Below, piece by piece: positions 40,084 to 53,270 of a stretch of DNA of 64,000 bases. The DNA lies in the NCBI RefSeq assembly GCF_958295425.1, contig NC_081137.1:8719738-8783737 (forward strand), read 5' to 3'. The translations under genes and the position numbers were made by a program. The DNA comes from Solea solea (Eukaryota; Chordata; Actinopteri; Pleuronectiformes; Soleidae). The first letter of the stretch is position 1. Each line of letters opens with the position of its first letter. The notes under the pieces were generated by a model that saw only the letters and a list, made by a program, of their open reading frames with translations, was not told where the DNA came from and ran no database searches.

Positions 40084-42551
40084 TCTTATAAGATGTTAAC
40101 TTTATTTGTGAGGTTTATGTTATGGGACAGTAGAAAATTGAAAAAAATCAGAAAACAGCCGTATACTTGCACAAAAACAGACACAAATAGAAAAACACAT
40201 CCAAACAGTGAAATCATTGCAAAATCAAACACTGAAGGCATATAACTATATCTTATAAGATTTTAACTTTATTTGTGAGGTTTATGTTATGGGACAGTAG
40301 AAAATTGAAAAAAATCAGAAAACAGCCGTATACTTGCACAAAAACAGACACAAATAGAAAAACACATCCAAAGAGTGAAATCATTGCAAAATCAAACACT
40401 GAGGGTACAGAAGTATATCTTATAAGATGTTAACTTTATTTGTGAGGTTTATGTTATGGGACAGTAGAAAATTGAAAAAAATCAGAAAACAGCCGTATAC
40501 TTGCTGAATGTGCACAAAAACAGACACAAATAGAAAAACACATCCAAACAGTGAAATCATTGCAAAATCAAACACTGAGGGTACAGAAGTATATCTTATA
40601 AGATGTTAACTTTATTTGTGAGGTTTATGTTATGGGACAGTAGAAAATTTAAAAAAATCAGAAAACAGCCGTATACTTGCTGAATGTGCACAAAAACAGA
40701 CACAAATAGAAAAACACATCCAAACAGTGAAATCATTGCAAAATCAAACACTGAGGGTAGAGAAGTATATCTTATAAGATTTTAACTTTATTTGTGAGGT
40801 ATATGTTATGGGACAGTAGAAAATTGAAAAAAATCAGAAAACAGCCGTATACTTGCACAAAAACAGACACAAATAGAAAAACACATCCAAACAGTGAAAT
40901 CATTGCAAAATCAAACACTGAGGGTACAGAAGTATATCTTATAAGATTTTTACTTTATTTGTGAGGTTTATGTTATGGGACAGTAGAAAATTGAAAAAAA
41001 TCAGAAAACAGCCGTATACTTGCTGAATGTACACAAAAACAGACACAAATAGAAAAACACATCCAAAGAGTGAAATCATTGCAAAATCAAACACTGAGGG
41101 TACAGAAGTATATCTTATAAGATGTTAACTTTATTTGTGAGGTTTATGTTATGGGACAGTAGAAAATTGAAAAAAATCAGAAAACAGCCGTATACTTGCA
41201 CAAAAACAGACACAAATAGAAAAACACATCCAAAGAGTGAAATCATTGCAAAATCAAACACTGAGGGTACAGAAGTATATCTTATAAGATGTTAACTTTA
41301 TTTGTGAGGTTTATGTTATGGGACAGTAGAAAATTGAAAAAAATCAGAAAACAGCCATATACTTGCACAAAAACAGACACAAATAGAAAAACACATCCAA
41401 ACAGTGAAATCATTGCAAAATCAAACACTGAGGGTACAGAAGTATATCTTATAAGATGTTAACTTTATTTGTGAGGTTTATGTTATGGGACAGTAGAAAA
41501 TTTAAAAAAATCTGAAAACAGCCGTATACTTGCACAAAAACAGACACAAATAGAAAAACACATCCAAACAGTGAAATCATTGCAAAATCAAACACTGAGG
41601 GTACAGAAGTATATCTTATAAGATGTTAACTTTATTTGTGAGGTTTATGTTATGGGACAGTAGAAAATTGAAAAAAATCAGAAAACAGCCGTATACTTGC
41701 ACAAAAACAGACACAAATAGAAAAACACATCCAAACAGTGAAATCATTGCAAAATCAAACACTGAAGGCATATAACTATATCTTATAAGATTTTAACTTT
41801 ATTTGTGAGGTTTATGTTATGGGACAGTAGAAAATTGAAAAAAATCAGAAAACAGCCGTATACTTGCTGAATGTGCACAAAAACAGACACAAATAGAAAA
41901 ACACATCCAAACAGTGAAATCATTGCAAAATCAAACACTGAAGGCATATAACTATATCTTATAAGATGTTAACTTTATTTGTGAGGTTTATGTTATGGGA
42001 CAGTAGAAAATTGAAAAAAATCAGAAAACTGCCGTATACTTGCACAAAAACAGACACAAATAGAAAAACACATCCAAACAGTGAAATCATTGCAAAATCA
42101 AACACTGAGGGTACAGAAGTATATCTTATAAGATTTTTACTTTATTTGTGAGGTTTATGTTATGGGACAGTAGAAAATTGAAAAAAATCAGAAAACAGCC
42201 GTATACTTGCTGAATGTGCACAAAAACAGACACAAATAGAAAAACACATCCAAAGAGTGAAATCATTGCAAAATCAAACACTGAGGGTACAGAAGTATAT
42301 CTTATAAGATGTTAACTTTATTTGTGAGGTTTATGTTATGGGACAGTAGAAAATTGAAAAAAATCAGAAAACAGCCGTATACTTGCACAAAAACAGACAC
42401 AAATAGAAAAACACATCCAAACAGTGAAATCATTGCAAAATCAAACACTGAAGGCATATAACTATATCTTATAAGATTTTAACTTTATTTGTGAGGTTTA
42501 TGTTATGGGACAGTAGAAAATTGAAAAAAATCAGAAAACAGCCGTATACTT
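39604..42551 (+). repeat. Duplicated block G, copy 1 (about 2.9 kb)
   Basis: This block overlaps the end of unit F copy 2 and aligns with 42,497-45,611. Markers at offset 2,893 bp (17 monomers, 6 L and 11 S) are AAATCGTTG 39,706/42,599, GAGGTATATG 40,796/43,689 and GAATGTACACAAA 41,031/43,924. After about 41.2 kb the offset becomes 3,060 bp: AATCTGAAAAC 41,511/44,571 and AAAACTGCCG 42,030/45,090. This copy has CAGCCATATAC at 41,357, a CpG transition absent from copy 2. Confidence 0.88.
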
Positions 42552-45500
42552 GCACAAAAACAGACACAAATAGAAAAACACATCCAAACAGTGAAATCGT
42601 TGCAAAATCAAACACTGAGGGTACAGAAGTATATCTTATAAGATTTTTACTTTATTTGTGAGGTTTATGTTATGGGACAGTAGAAAATTGAAAAAAATCA
42701 GAAAACAGCCGTATACTTGCTGAATGTGCACAAAAACAGACACAAATAGAAAAACACATCCAGACAGTGAAATCATTGCAAAATCAAACACTGAGGGTAC
42801 AGAAGTATATCTTATAAGATGTTAACTTTATTTGTGAGGTTTATGTTATGGGACAGTAGAAAATTGAAAAAAATCAGAAAACAGCCGTATACTTGCACAA
42901 AAACAGACACAAATAGAAAAACACATCCAAAGAGTGAAATCATTGCAAAATCAAACACTGAGGGTACAGAAGTATATCTTATAAGATGTTAACTTTATTT
43001 GTGAGGTTTATGTTATGGGACAGTAGAAAATTGAAAAAAATCAGAAAACAGCCGTATACTTGCACAAAAACAGACACAAATAGAAAAACACATCCAAACA
43101 GTGAAATCATTGCAAAATCAAACACTGAAGGCATATAACTATATCTTATAAGATTTTAACTTTATTTGTGAGGTTTATGTTATGGGACAGTAGAAAATTG
43201 AAAAAAATCAGAAAACAGCCGTATACTTGCACAAAAACAGACACAAATAGAAAAACACATCCAAAGAGTGAAATCATTGCAAAATCAAACACTGAGGGTA
43301 CAGAAGTATATCTTATAAGATGTTAACTTTATTTGTGAGGTTTATGTTATGGGACAGTAGAAAATTGAAAAAAATCAGAAAACAGCCGTATACTTGCTGA
43401 ATGTGCACAAAAACAGACACAAATAGAAAAACACATCCAAACAGTGAAATCATTGCAAAATCAAACACTGAGGGTACAGAAGTATATCTTATAAGATGTT
43501 AACTTTATTTGTGAGGTTTATGTTATGGGACAGTAGAAAATTTAAAAAAATCAGAAAACAGCCGTATACTTGCTGAATGTGCACAAAAACAGACACAAAT
43601 AGAAAAACACATCCAAACAGTGAAATCATTGCAAAATCAAACACTGAGGGTAGAGAAGTATATCTTATAAGATTTTAACTTTATTTGTGAGGTATATGTT
43701 ATGGGACAGTAGAAAATTGAAAAAAATCAGAAAACAGCCGTATACTTGCACAAAAACAGACACAAATAGAAAAACACATCCAAACAGTGAAATCATTGCA
43801 AAATCAAACACTGAGGGTACAGAAGTATATCTTATAAGATTTTTACTTTATTTGTGAGGTTTATGTTATGGGACAGTAGAAAATTGAAAAAAATCAGAAA
43901 ACAGCCGTATACTTGCTGAATGTACACAAAAACAGACACAAATAGAAAAACACATCCAAAGAGTGAAATCATTGCAAAATCAAACACTGAGGGTACAGAA
44001 GTATATCTTATAAGATGTTAACTTTATTTGTGAGGTTTATGTTATGGGACAGTAGAAAATTGAAAAAAATCAGAAAACAGCCGTATACTTGCACAAAAAC
44101 AGACACAAATAGAAAAACACATCCAAAGAGTGAAATCATTGCAAAATCAAACACTGAGGGTACAGAAGTATATCTTATAAGATGTTAACTTTATTTGTGA
44201 GGTTTATGTTATGGGACAGTAGAAAATTGAAAAAAATCAGAAAACAGCCGTATACTTGCACAAAAACAGACACAAATAGAAAAACACATCCAAAGAGTGA
44301 AATCATTGCAAAATCAAACACTGAGGGTACAGAAGTATATCTTATAAGATGTTAACTTTATTTGTGAGGTTTATGTTATGGGACAGTAGAAAATTGAAAA
44401 AAATCAGAAAACAGCCGTATACTTGCACAAAAACAGACACAAATAGAAAAACACATCCAAACAGTGAAATCATTGCAAAATCAAACACTGAGGGTACAGA
44501 AGTATATCTTATAAGATGTTAACTTTATTTGTGAGGTTTATGTTATGGGACAGTAGAAAATTTAAAAAAATCTGAAAACAGCCGTATACTTGCACAAAAA
44601 CAGACACAAATAGAAAAACACATCCAAACAGTGAAATCATTGCAAAATCAAACACTGAGGGTACAGAAGTATATCTTATAAGATGTTAACTTTATTTGTG
44701 AGGTTTATGTTATGGGACAGTAGAAAATTGAAAAAAATCAGAAAACAGCCGTATACTTGCACAAAAACAGACACAAATAGAAAAACACATCCAAACAGTG
44801 AAATCATTGCAAAATCAAACACTGAAGGCATATAACTATATCTTATAAGATTTTAACTTTATTTGTGAGGTTTATGTTATGGGACAGTAGAAAATTGAAA
44901 AAAATCAGAAAACAGCCGTATACTTGCTGAATGTGCACAAAAACAGACACAAATAGAAAAACACATCCAAACAGTGAAATCATTGCAAAATCAAACACTG
45001 AAGGCATATAACTATATCTTATAAGATGTTAACTTTATTTGTGAGGTTTATGTTATGGGACAGTAGAAAATTGAAAAAAATCAGAAAACTGCCGTATACT
45101 TGCACAAAAACAGACACAAATAGAAAAACACATCCAAACAGTGAAATCATTGCAAAATCAAACACTGAGGGTACAGAAGTATATCTTATAAGATTTTTAC
45201 TTTATTTGTGAGGTTTATGTTATGGGACAGTAGAAAATTGAAAAAAATCAGAAAACAGCCGTATACTTGCTGAATGTGCACAAAAACAGACACAAATAGA
45301 AAAACACATCCAAAGAGTGAAATCATTGCAAAATCAAACACTGAGGGTACAGAAGTATATCTTATAAGATGTTAACTTTATTTGTGAGGTTTATGTTATG
45401 GGACAGTAGAAAATTGAAAAAAATCAGAAAACAGCCGTATACTTGCACAAAAACAGACACAAATAGAAAAACACATCCAAACAGTGAAATCATTGCAAAA

Positions 45501-45611
45501 TCAAACACTGAAGGCATATAACTATATCTTATAAGATTTTAACTTTATTTGTGAGGTTTATGTTATGGGACAGTAGAAAATTGAAAAAAATCAGAAAACA
45601 GCCGTATACTT
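42497..45611 (+). repeat. Duplicated block G, copy 2 (about 3.1 kb, one extra monomer)
   Basis: This is the tandem successor of the previous block. It has three consecutive S or L monomers of the CCAAAGAG type followed by another S monomer at about 43.96-44.4 kb, where copy 1 has one fewer. The extra 167 bp explains the shift of offset from 2,893 to 3,060. Otherwise the rare variants keep order and spacing. The alignment ends where copy 1 enters an S monomer with AAATCGTTG and this copy enters an L monomer with GAATATGCAC (45,619). Confidence 0.88.
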
Positions 45612-45716
45612 GCTGAATATGCACAAAAACAGACACAAATAGAAAAACACATCCAAACAGTGAAATCATTGCAAAATCAAACACTGAGGGTAAATAACTA
45701 TATCTTATAAGATTTT

Positions 45717-47036
45717 AACTTTATTTGTGAGGTTTATGTTATGGGACAGTAGAAAATTGAAAAAAATCAGAAAACAGCCGTATACTTGCTGAATGTGCAC
45801 AAAAACAGACACAAATAGAAAAACACATCCAAACAGTGAAATCATTGCAAAATCAAACACTGAGGGTACAGAAGTATATCTTATAAGATGTTAACTTTAT
45901 TTGTGAGGTTTATGTTATGGGACAGTAGAAAATTTAAAAAAATCAGAAAACAGCCGTATACCTGCACAAAAACAGACACAAATAGAAAAACACATCCAAA
46001 CAGTGAAATCATTGCAAAATCAAACACTGAGGGTAAATAACTATATCTTATAAGATTTTAACTTTATTTGTGAGGTTTATGTTATGGGACAGTAGAAAAT
46101 AGAAAAAAATCAGAAAACAGCCGTATACTTGCACAAAAACAGACACAAATAGAAAAACACATCCAAAGAGTGAAATCATTGCAAAATCAAACACTGAGGG
46201 TACAGAAGTATATCTTATAAGATGTTAACTTTATTTGTGAGGTTTATGTTATGGGACAGTAGAAAATTGAAAAAAATCAGAAAACAGCCGTATACTTGCA
46301 CAAAAACAGACACAAATAGAAAAACATATCCAAACAGTGAAATCATTGCAAAATCAAACACTGAAGGCATATAACTATATCTTATAAGATTTTAACTTTA
46401 TTTGTGAGGTTTATGTTATGGGACAGTAGAAAATTGAAAAAAATCAGAAAACAGCCGTATACTTGCACAAAAACAGACACAAATAGAAAAACACATCCAA
46501 AGAGTGAAATCATTGCAAAATCAAACACTGAGGGTACAGAAGTATATCTTATAAGATGTTAACTTTATTTGTGAGGTTTATGTTATGGGACAGTAGAAAA
46601 TTTAAAAAAATCAGAAAACAGCCGTATACTTGCACAAAAACAGACACAAATAGAAAAACACATCCAAAGAGTGAAATCATTGCAAAATCAAACACTGAGG
46701 GTACAGAAGTATATCTTATAAGATGTTAACTTTATTTGTGAGGTTTATGTTATGGGACAGTAGAAAATTGAAAAAAATCAGAAAACAGCCGTATACTTGC
46801 ACAAAAACAGACACAAATAGAAAAACATATCCAAACAGTGAAATCATTGCAAAATCAAACACTGAAGGCATATAACTATATCTTATAAGATTTTAACTTT
46901 ATTTGTGAGGTTTATGTTATGGGACAGTAGAAAATTGAAAAAAATCAGAAAACAGCCGTATACTTGCACAAAAACAGACACAAATAGAAAAACACATCCA
47001 AACAGTGAAATCATTGCAAAATCAAACACTGAGGGT
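45717..47036 (+). repeat. Duplicated block H1, copy 1 (about 1.3 kb)
   Basis: This block recurs at 48,777-50,097 with offset 3,060 bp. Markers are TATACCTGCAC (45,961/49,021), GTAGAAAATAGAAAA (near 46,098/49,160) and two monomers with AACATATCC (near 46,325 and 46,826 here, 49,387 and 49,889 there). The AAAATAG version here has seven A after TAG. The downstream copy has eight, and this 1-bp difference distinguishes the lineages. Confidence 0.85.
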
Positions 47037-47856
47037 AGAGAAGTATATCTTATAAGATTTTAACTTTATTTGTGAGGTTTATGTTATGGGACAGTAGAAA
47101 ATTGAAAAAAATCAGAAAACAGCCGTATACTTGCACAAAAACAGACACAAATAGAAAAACACATCCAAACAGTGAAATCATTGCAAAATCAAACACTGAG
47201 GGTACAGAAGTATATCTTATAAGATGTTAACTTTATTTGTGAGGTTTATGTTATGGGACAGTAGAAAATTGAAAAAAATCAGAAAACAGCCGTATACTTG
47301 CTGAATGTGCACAAAAACAGACACAAATAGAAAAACACATCCAAACAGTGAAATCATTGCAAAATCAAACACTGAGGGTACAGAAGTATATCTTATAAGA
47401 TTTTAACTTTATTTGTGAGGTTTATGTTATGGGACAGTAGAAAATTGAAAAAAATCAGAAAACAGCCGTATACTTGCACAAAAACAGACACAAATAGAAA
47501 AACACATCCAAACAGTGAAATCATTGCAAAATCAAACACTGAGGGTACAGAAGTATATCTTATAAGATTTTTACTTTATTTGTGAGGTTTATGTTATGGG
47601 ACAGTAGAAAATTGAAAAAAATCAGAAAACAGCCGTATACTTGCACAAAAACAGACACAAATAGAAAAACACATCCAAACAGTGAAATCATTGCAAAATC
47701 AAACACTGAGGGTACAGAAGTATATCTTATAAGATTTTTACTTTATTTGTGAGGTTTATGTTATGGGACAGTAGAAAATTGAAAAAAATCAGAAAACAGC
47801 CGTATACTTGCTGAATGTGCACAAAAACAGACACAAATAGAAAAACACATCCAAAG
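47037..47856 (+). repeat. Linker monomers with a tandem TTTTTAC monomer pair
   Basis: Ordinary monomers separate the two block-H duplications. At about 47.56 and 47.73 kb two successive S monomers both carry GATTTTTACTTT, followed by an L monomer of the CCAAAGAG type. The same S-S-L arrangement occurs at about 61.6-61.8 kb. Elsewhere the GATTTTTAC monomer is normally single, so this is probably a one-monomer duplication. No other content. Confidence 0.75.
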
Positions 47857-49663
47857 AGTGAAATCATTGCAAAATCAAACACTGAGGGTACAGAAGTATA
47901 TCTTATAAGATGTTAACTTTATTTGTGAGGTTTATGTTATGGGACAGTAGAAAATTGAAAAAAATCAGAAAACAGCCGTATACTTGCTGAATGTGCACAA
48001 AAACAGACACAAATAGAAAAACACATCCAAACAGTGAAATCATTGCAAAATCAAACACTGAGGGTACAGACATATATCTTATAAGATGTTAACTTTATTT
48101 GTGAGGTTTATGTTATGGGACAGTAGAAAATTGAAAATAATCAGAAAACAGCCGTATACTTGCACAAAAACAGACACAAATAGAAAAACACATCCAAACA
48201 GTGAAATCATTGCAAAATCAAACACTGAGGGTACAGACATATATCTTATAAGATGTTAACTTTATTTGTGAGGTTTATGTTATGGGACAGTAGAAAATTG
48301 AAAAAAATCAGAAAACAGCCATATACTTGCTGAATGTGCACAAAAACAGACACAAATAGAAAAACACATCCAAACAGTGAAATCATTGCAAAATCAAACA
48401 CTGAGGGTACAGAAGTATATCTTATAAGATGTTAACTTTATTTGTGAGGTTTATGTTATGGGACAGTAGAAAATTGAAAAAAATCAGAAAACAGCCGTAT
48501 ACTTGCACAAAAACAGACACAAAAAGAAAAACACATCCAAACAGTGAAATCATTGCAAAATCAAACACTGAGGGTACAGAAGTATATCTTATAAGATGTT
48601 AACTTTATTTGTGAGGTTTATGTTATGGGACAGTAGAAAATTGAAAAAAATCAGAAAACAGCCGTATACTTGCTGAATGTGCACAAAAACAGACACAAAT
48701 AGAAAAACACATCCAAACAGTGAAATCATTGCAAAATCAAACACTGAGGGTACAGAAGTATATCTTATAAGATGTTAACTTTATTTGTGAGGTTTATGTT
48801 ATGGGACAGTAGAAAATTGAAAAAAATCAGAAAACAGCCGTATACTTGCTGAATGTGCACAAAAACAGACACAAATAGAAAAACACATCCAAACAGTGAA
48901 ATCATTGCAAAATCAAACACTGAGGGTACAGAAGTATATCTTATAAGATGTTAACTTTATTTGTGAGGTTTATGTTATGGGACAGTAGAAAATTTAAAAA
49001 AATCAGAAAACAGCCGTATACCTGCACAAAAACAGACACAAATAGAAAAACACATCCAAACAGTGAAATCATTGCAAAATCAAACACTGAGGGTAAATAA
49101 CTATATCTTATAAGATTTTAACTTTATTTGTGAGGTTTATGTTATGGGACAGTAGAAAATAGAAAAAAAATCAGAAAACAGCCGTATACTTGCACAAAAA
49201 CAGACACAAATAGAAAAACACATCCAAAGAGTGAAATCATTGCAAAATCAAACACTGAGGGTACAGAAGTATATCTTATAAGATGTTAACTTTATTTGTG
49301 AGGTTTATGTTATGGGACAGTAGAAAATTGAAAAAAATCAGAAAACAGCCGTATACTTGCACAAAAACAGACACAAATAGAAAAACATATCCAAACAGTG
49401 AAATCATTGCAAAATCAAACACTGAAGGCATATAACTATATCTTATAAGATTTTAACTTTATTTGTGAGGTTTATGTTATGGGACAGTAGAAAATTGAAA
49501 AAAATCAGAAAACAGCCGTATACTTGCACAAAAACAGACACAAATAGAAAAACACATCCAAAGAGTGAAATCATTGCAAAATCAAACACTGAGGGTACAG
49601 AAGTATATCTTATAAGATGTTAACTTTATTTGTGAGGTTTATGTTATGGGACAGTAGAAAATT
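47857..49663 (+). repeat. Duplicated block H2, copy 1 (1.8 kb)
   Basis: This block recurs at 51,464-53,270 with offset 3,607 bp (21 monomers plus one base). Markers are two GGTACAGACATATATC junctions (near 48,067 and 48,235), GAAAATAATCAG (48,138/51,745), CAGCCATATAC (48,321/51,928), CACAAAAAGAAAAAC (near 48,521/52,128), TATACCTGCAC (49,021/52,628) and the 8-A version of AAAATAGAAAA at about 49,170/52,760. The shared 1-bp insertion and shared CpG transition show that they existed before this duplication. Confidence 0.88.
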
Positions 49664-50097
49664 TAAAAAAATCAGAAAACAGCCGTATACTTGCACAAAA
49701 ACAGACACAAATAGAAAAACACATCCAAAGAGTGAAATCATTGCAAAATCAAACACTGAGGGTACAGAAGTATATCTTATAAGATGTTAACTTTATTTGT
49801 GAGGTTTATGTTATGGGACAGTAGAAAATTGAAAAAAATCAGAAAACAGCCGTATACTTGCACAAAAACAGACACAAATAGAAAAACATATCCAAACAGT
49901 GAAATCATTGCAAAATCAAACACTGAAGGCATATAACTATATCTTATAAGATTTTAACTTTATTTGTGAGGTTTATGTTATGGGACAGTAGAAAATTGAA
50001 AAAAATCAGAAAACAGCCGTATACTTGCACAAAAACAGACACAAATAGAAAAACACATCCAAACAGTGAAATCATTGCAAAATCAAACACTGAGGGT
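48777..50097 (+). repeat. Duplicated block H1, copy 2 (about 1.3 kb)
   Basis: This copy corresponds to 45,717-47,036. It overlaps block H2 copy 1, so sequence from this region was copied in two separate events. It differs from H1 copy 1 by one added A in the run after AAAATAG near 49,170. The alignment stops where copy 1 has GGGTAGAGAAG and this copy has GGGTACAGAAG. Confidence 0.82.
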
Positions 50098-51463
50098 ACA
50101 GAAGTATATCTTATAAGATTTTTACTTTATTTGTGAGGTTTATGTTATGGGACAGTAGAAAATTTAAAAAAATCAGAAAACAGCCGTATACTTGCTGAAT
50201 GTGCACAAAAACAGACACAAATAGAAAAACACATCCAGACAGTGAAATCATTGCAAAATCAAACACTGAGGGTACAGAAGTATATCTTATAAGATGTTAA
50301 CTTTATTTGTGAGGTTTATGTTATGGGACAGTAGAAAATAGAAAAAAATCAGAAAACAGCCGTATACTTGCTGAATGTGCACAAAAACAGACACAAATAG
50401 AAAAACACATCCAAAGAGTGAAATCATTGCAAAATCAAACACTGAGGGTACAGAAGTATATCTTATAAGATGTTAACTTTATTTGTGAGGTTTATGTTAT
50501 GGGACAGTAGAAAATTGAAAAAAATCAGAAAACAGCCGTATACTTGCTGAATGTGCACAAAAACAGACACAAATAGAAAAACACATCCAGACAGTGAAAT
50601 CATTGCAAAATCAAACACTGAGGGTACAGAAGTATATCTTATAAGATGTTAACTTTATTTGTGAGGTTTATGTTATGGGACAGTAGAAAATAGAAAAAAA
50701 TCAGAAAACAGCCGTATACTTGCTGAATGTGCACAAAAACAGACACAAATAGAAAAACACATCCAAAGAGTGAAATCATTGCAAAATCAAACACTGAGGG
50801 TACAGAAGTATATCTTATAAGATGTTAACTTTATTTGTGAGGTTTATGTTATGGGACAGTAGAAAATTGAAAAAAATCAGAAAACAGCCGTATACTTGCT
50901 GAATATGCACAAAAACAGACACAAATAGAAAAACACATCCAAACAGTGAAATCATTGCAAAATCAAACACTGAGGGTAAATAACTACATCTTATAAGATT
51001 TTAACTTTATTTGTGAGGTTTATGTTATGGGACAGTAGAAAATTGAAAAAAATCAGAAAACAGCCGTATACTTGCTGAATGTGCACAAAAACAGACACAA
51101 ATAGAAAAACACATCCAAACAGTGAAATCATTGCAAAATCAAACACTGAGGGTACAGAAGTATATCTTATAAGATTTTAACTTTATTTGTGAGGTTTATG
51201 TTATGGGACAGTAGAAAATTGAAAAAAATCAGAAAACAGCCGTATACTTGCTGAATGTGCACAAAAACAGACACAAATAGAAAAACACATCCAAACAGTG
51301 AAATCATTGCAAAATCAAACACTGAGGGTAGAGAAGTATATCTTATAAGATTTTAACTTTATTTGTGAGGTTTATGTTATGGGACAGTAGAAAATTGAAA
51401 AAAATCAGAAAACAGCCGTATACTTGCACAAAAACAGACACAAATAGAAAAACACATCCAAAC
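50098..51463 (+). repeat. LL-dimer duplication and GAATATGCAC monomer
   Basis: An L-L dimer marked by CCAGACAG followed by GTAGAAAATAGAAAA and CCAAAGAG occurs twice 352 bp apart (AAAATAG at 50,339 and 50,691). It is followed by a monomer with GAATATGCAC at 50,905. The same CCAGACAG, AAAATAG, GAATATGCAC order recurs at 58.6-58.96 kb (offset 8,048 bp), and GAATATGCAC alone is found at 45,619. The rest is ordinary monomers. Confidence 0.8.
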
Positions 51464-53270
51464 AGTGAAATCATTGCAAAATCAAACACTGAGGGTACAG
51501 AAGTATATCTTATAAGATGTTAACTTTATTTGTGAGGTTTATGTTATGGGACAGTAGAAAATTGAAAAAAATCAGAAAACAGCCGTATACTTGCTGAATG
51601 TGCACAAAAACAGACACAAATAGAAAAACACATCCAAACAGTGAAATCATTGCAAAATCAAACACTGAGGGTACAGACATATATCTTATAAGATGTTAAC
51701 TTTATTTGTGAGGTTTATGTTATGGGACAGTAGAAAATTGAAAATAATCAGAAAACAGCTGTATACTTGCACAAAAACAGACACAAATAGAAAAACACAT
51801 CCAAACAGTGAAATCATTGCAAAATCAAACACTGAGGGTACAGACATATATCTTATAAGATGTTAACTTTATTTGTGAGGTTTATGTTATGGGACAGTAG
51901 AAAATTGAAAAAAATCAGAAAACAGCCATATACTTGCTGAATGTGCACAAAAACAGACACAAATAGAAAAACACATCCAAACAGTGAAATCATTGCAAAA
52001 TCAAACACTGAGGGTACAGAAGTATATCTTATAAGATGTTAACTTTATTTGTGAGGTTTATGTTATGGGACAGTAGAAAATTGAAAAAAATCAGAAAACA
52101 GCCGTATACTTGCACAAAAACAGACACAAAAAGAAAAACACATCCAAACAGTGAAATCATTGCAAAATCAAACACTGAGGGTACAGAAGTATATCTTATA
52201 AGATGTTAACTTTATTTGTGAGGTTTATGTTATGGGACAGTAGAAAATTGAAAAAAATCAGAAAACAGCCGTATACTTGCTGAATGTGCACAAAAACAGA
52301 CACAAATAGAAAAACACATCCAAACAGTGAAATCATTGCAAAATCAAACACTGAGGGTACAGAAGTATATCTTATAAGATGTTAACTTTATTTGTGAGGT
52401 TTATGTTATGGGACAGTAGAAAATTGAAAAAAATCAGAAAACAGCCGTATACTTGCTGAATGTGCACAAAAACAGACACAAATAGAAAAACACATCCAAA
52501 CAGTGAAATCATTGCAAAATCAAACACTGAGGGTACAGAAGTATATCTTATAAGATGTTAACTTTATTTGTGAGGTTTATGTTATGGGACAGTAGAAAAT
52601 TTAAAAAAATCAGAAAACAGCCGTATACCTGCACAAAAACAGACACAAATAGAAAAACACATCCAAACAGTGAAATCATTGCAAAGTCAAACACTGAGGG
52701 TAAATAACTATATCTTATAAGATTTTAACTTTATTTGTGAGGTTTATGTTATGGGACAGTAGAAAATAGAAAAAAAATCAGAAAACAGCCGTATACTTGC
52801 ACAAAAACAGACACAAATAGAAAAACACATCCAAAGAGTGAAATCATTGCAAAATCAAACACTGAGGGTACAGAAGTATATCTTATAAGATGTTAACTTT
52901 ATTTGTGAGGTTTATGTTATGGGACAGTAGAAAATTGAAAAAAATCAGAAAACAGCCGTATACTTGCACAAAAACAGACACAAATAGAAAAACATATCCA
53001 AACAGTGAAATCATTGCAAAATCAAACACTGAAGGCATATAACTATATCTTATAAGATTTTAACTTTATTTGTGAGGTTTATGTTATGGGACAGTAGAAA
53101 ATTGAAAAAAATCAGAAAACAGCCGTATACTTGCACAAAAACAGACACAAATAGAAAAACACATCCAAAGAGTGAAATCATTGCAAAATCAAACACTGAG
53201 GGTACAGAAGTATATCTTATAAGATGTTAACTTTATTTGTGAGGTTTATGTTATGGGACAGTAGAAAATT
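51464..53270 (+). repeat. Duplicated block H2, copy 2 (1.8 kb)
   Basis: This copy corresponds to 47,857-49,663. Private differences noticed are CAGCTGTATAC at 51,760 (CpG transition) and GCAAAGTCAAAC near 52,685. The alignment ends at TTGAAA (53,271) versus TTTAAA (49,664). Keeping the same 8-A run confirms descent from the 49-kb copy rather than the 46-kb one. Confidence 0.87.
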
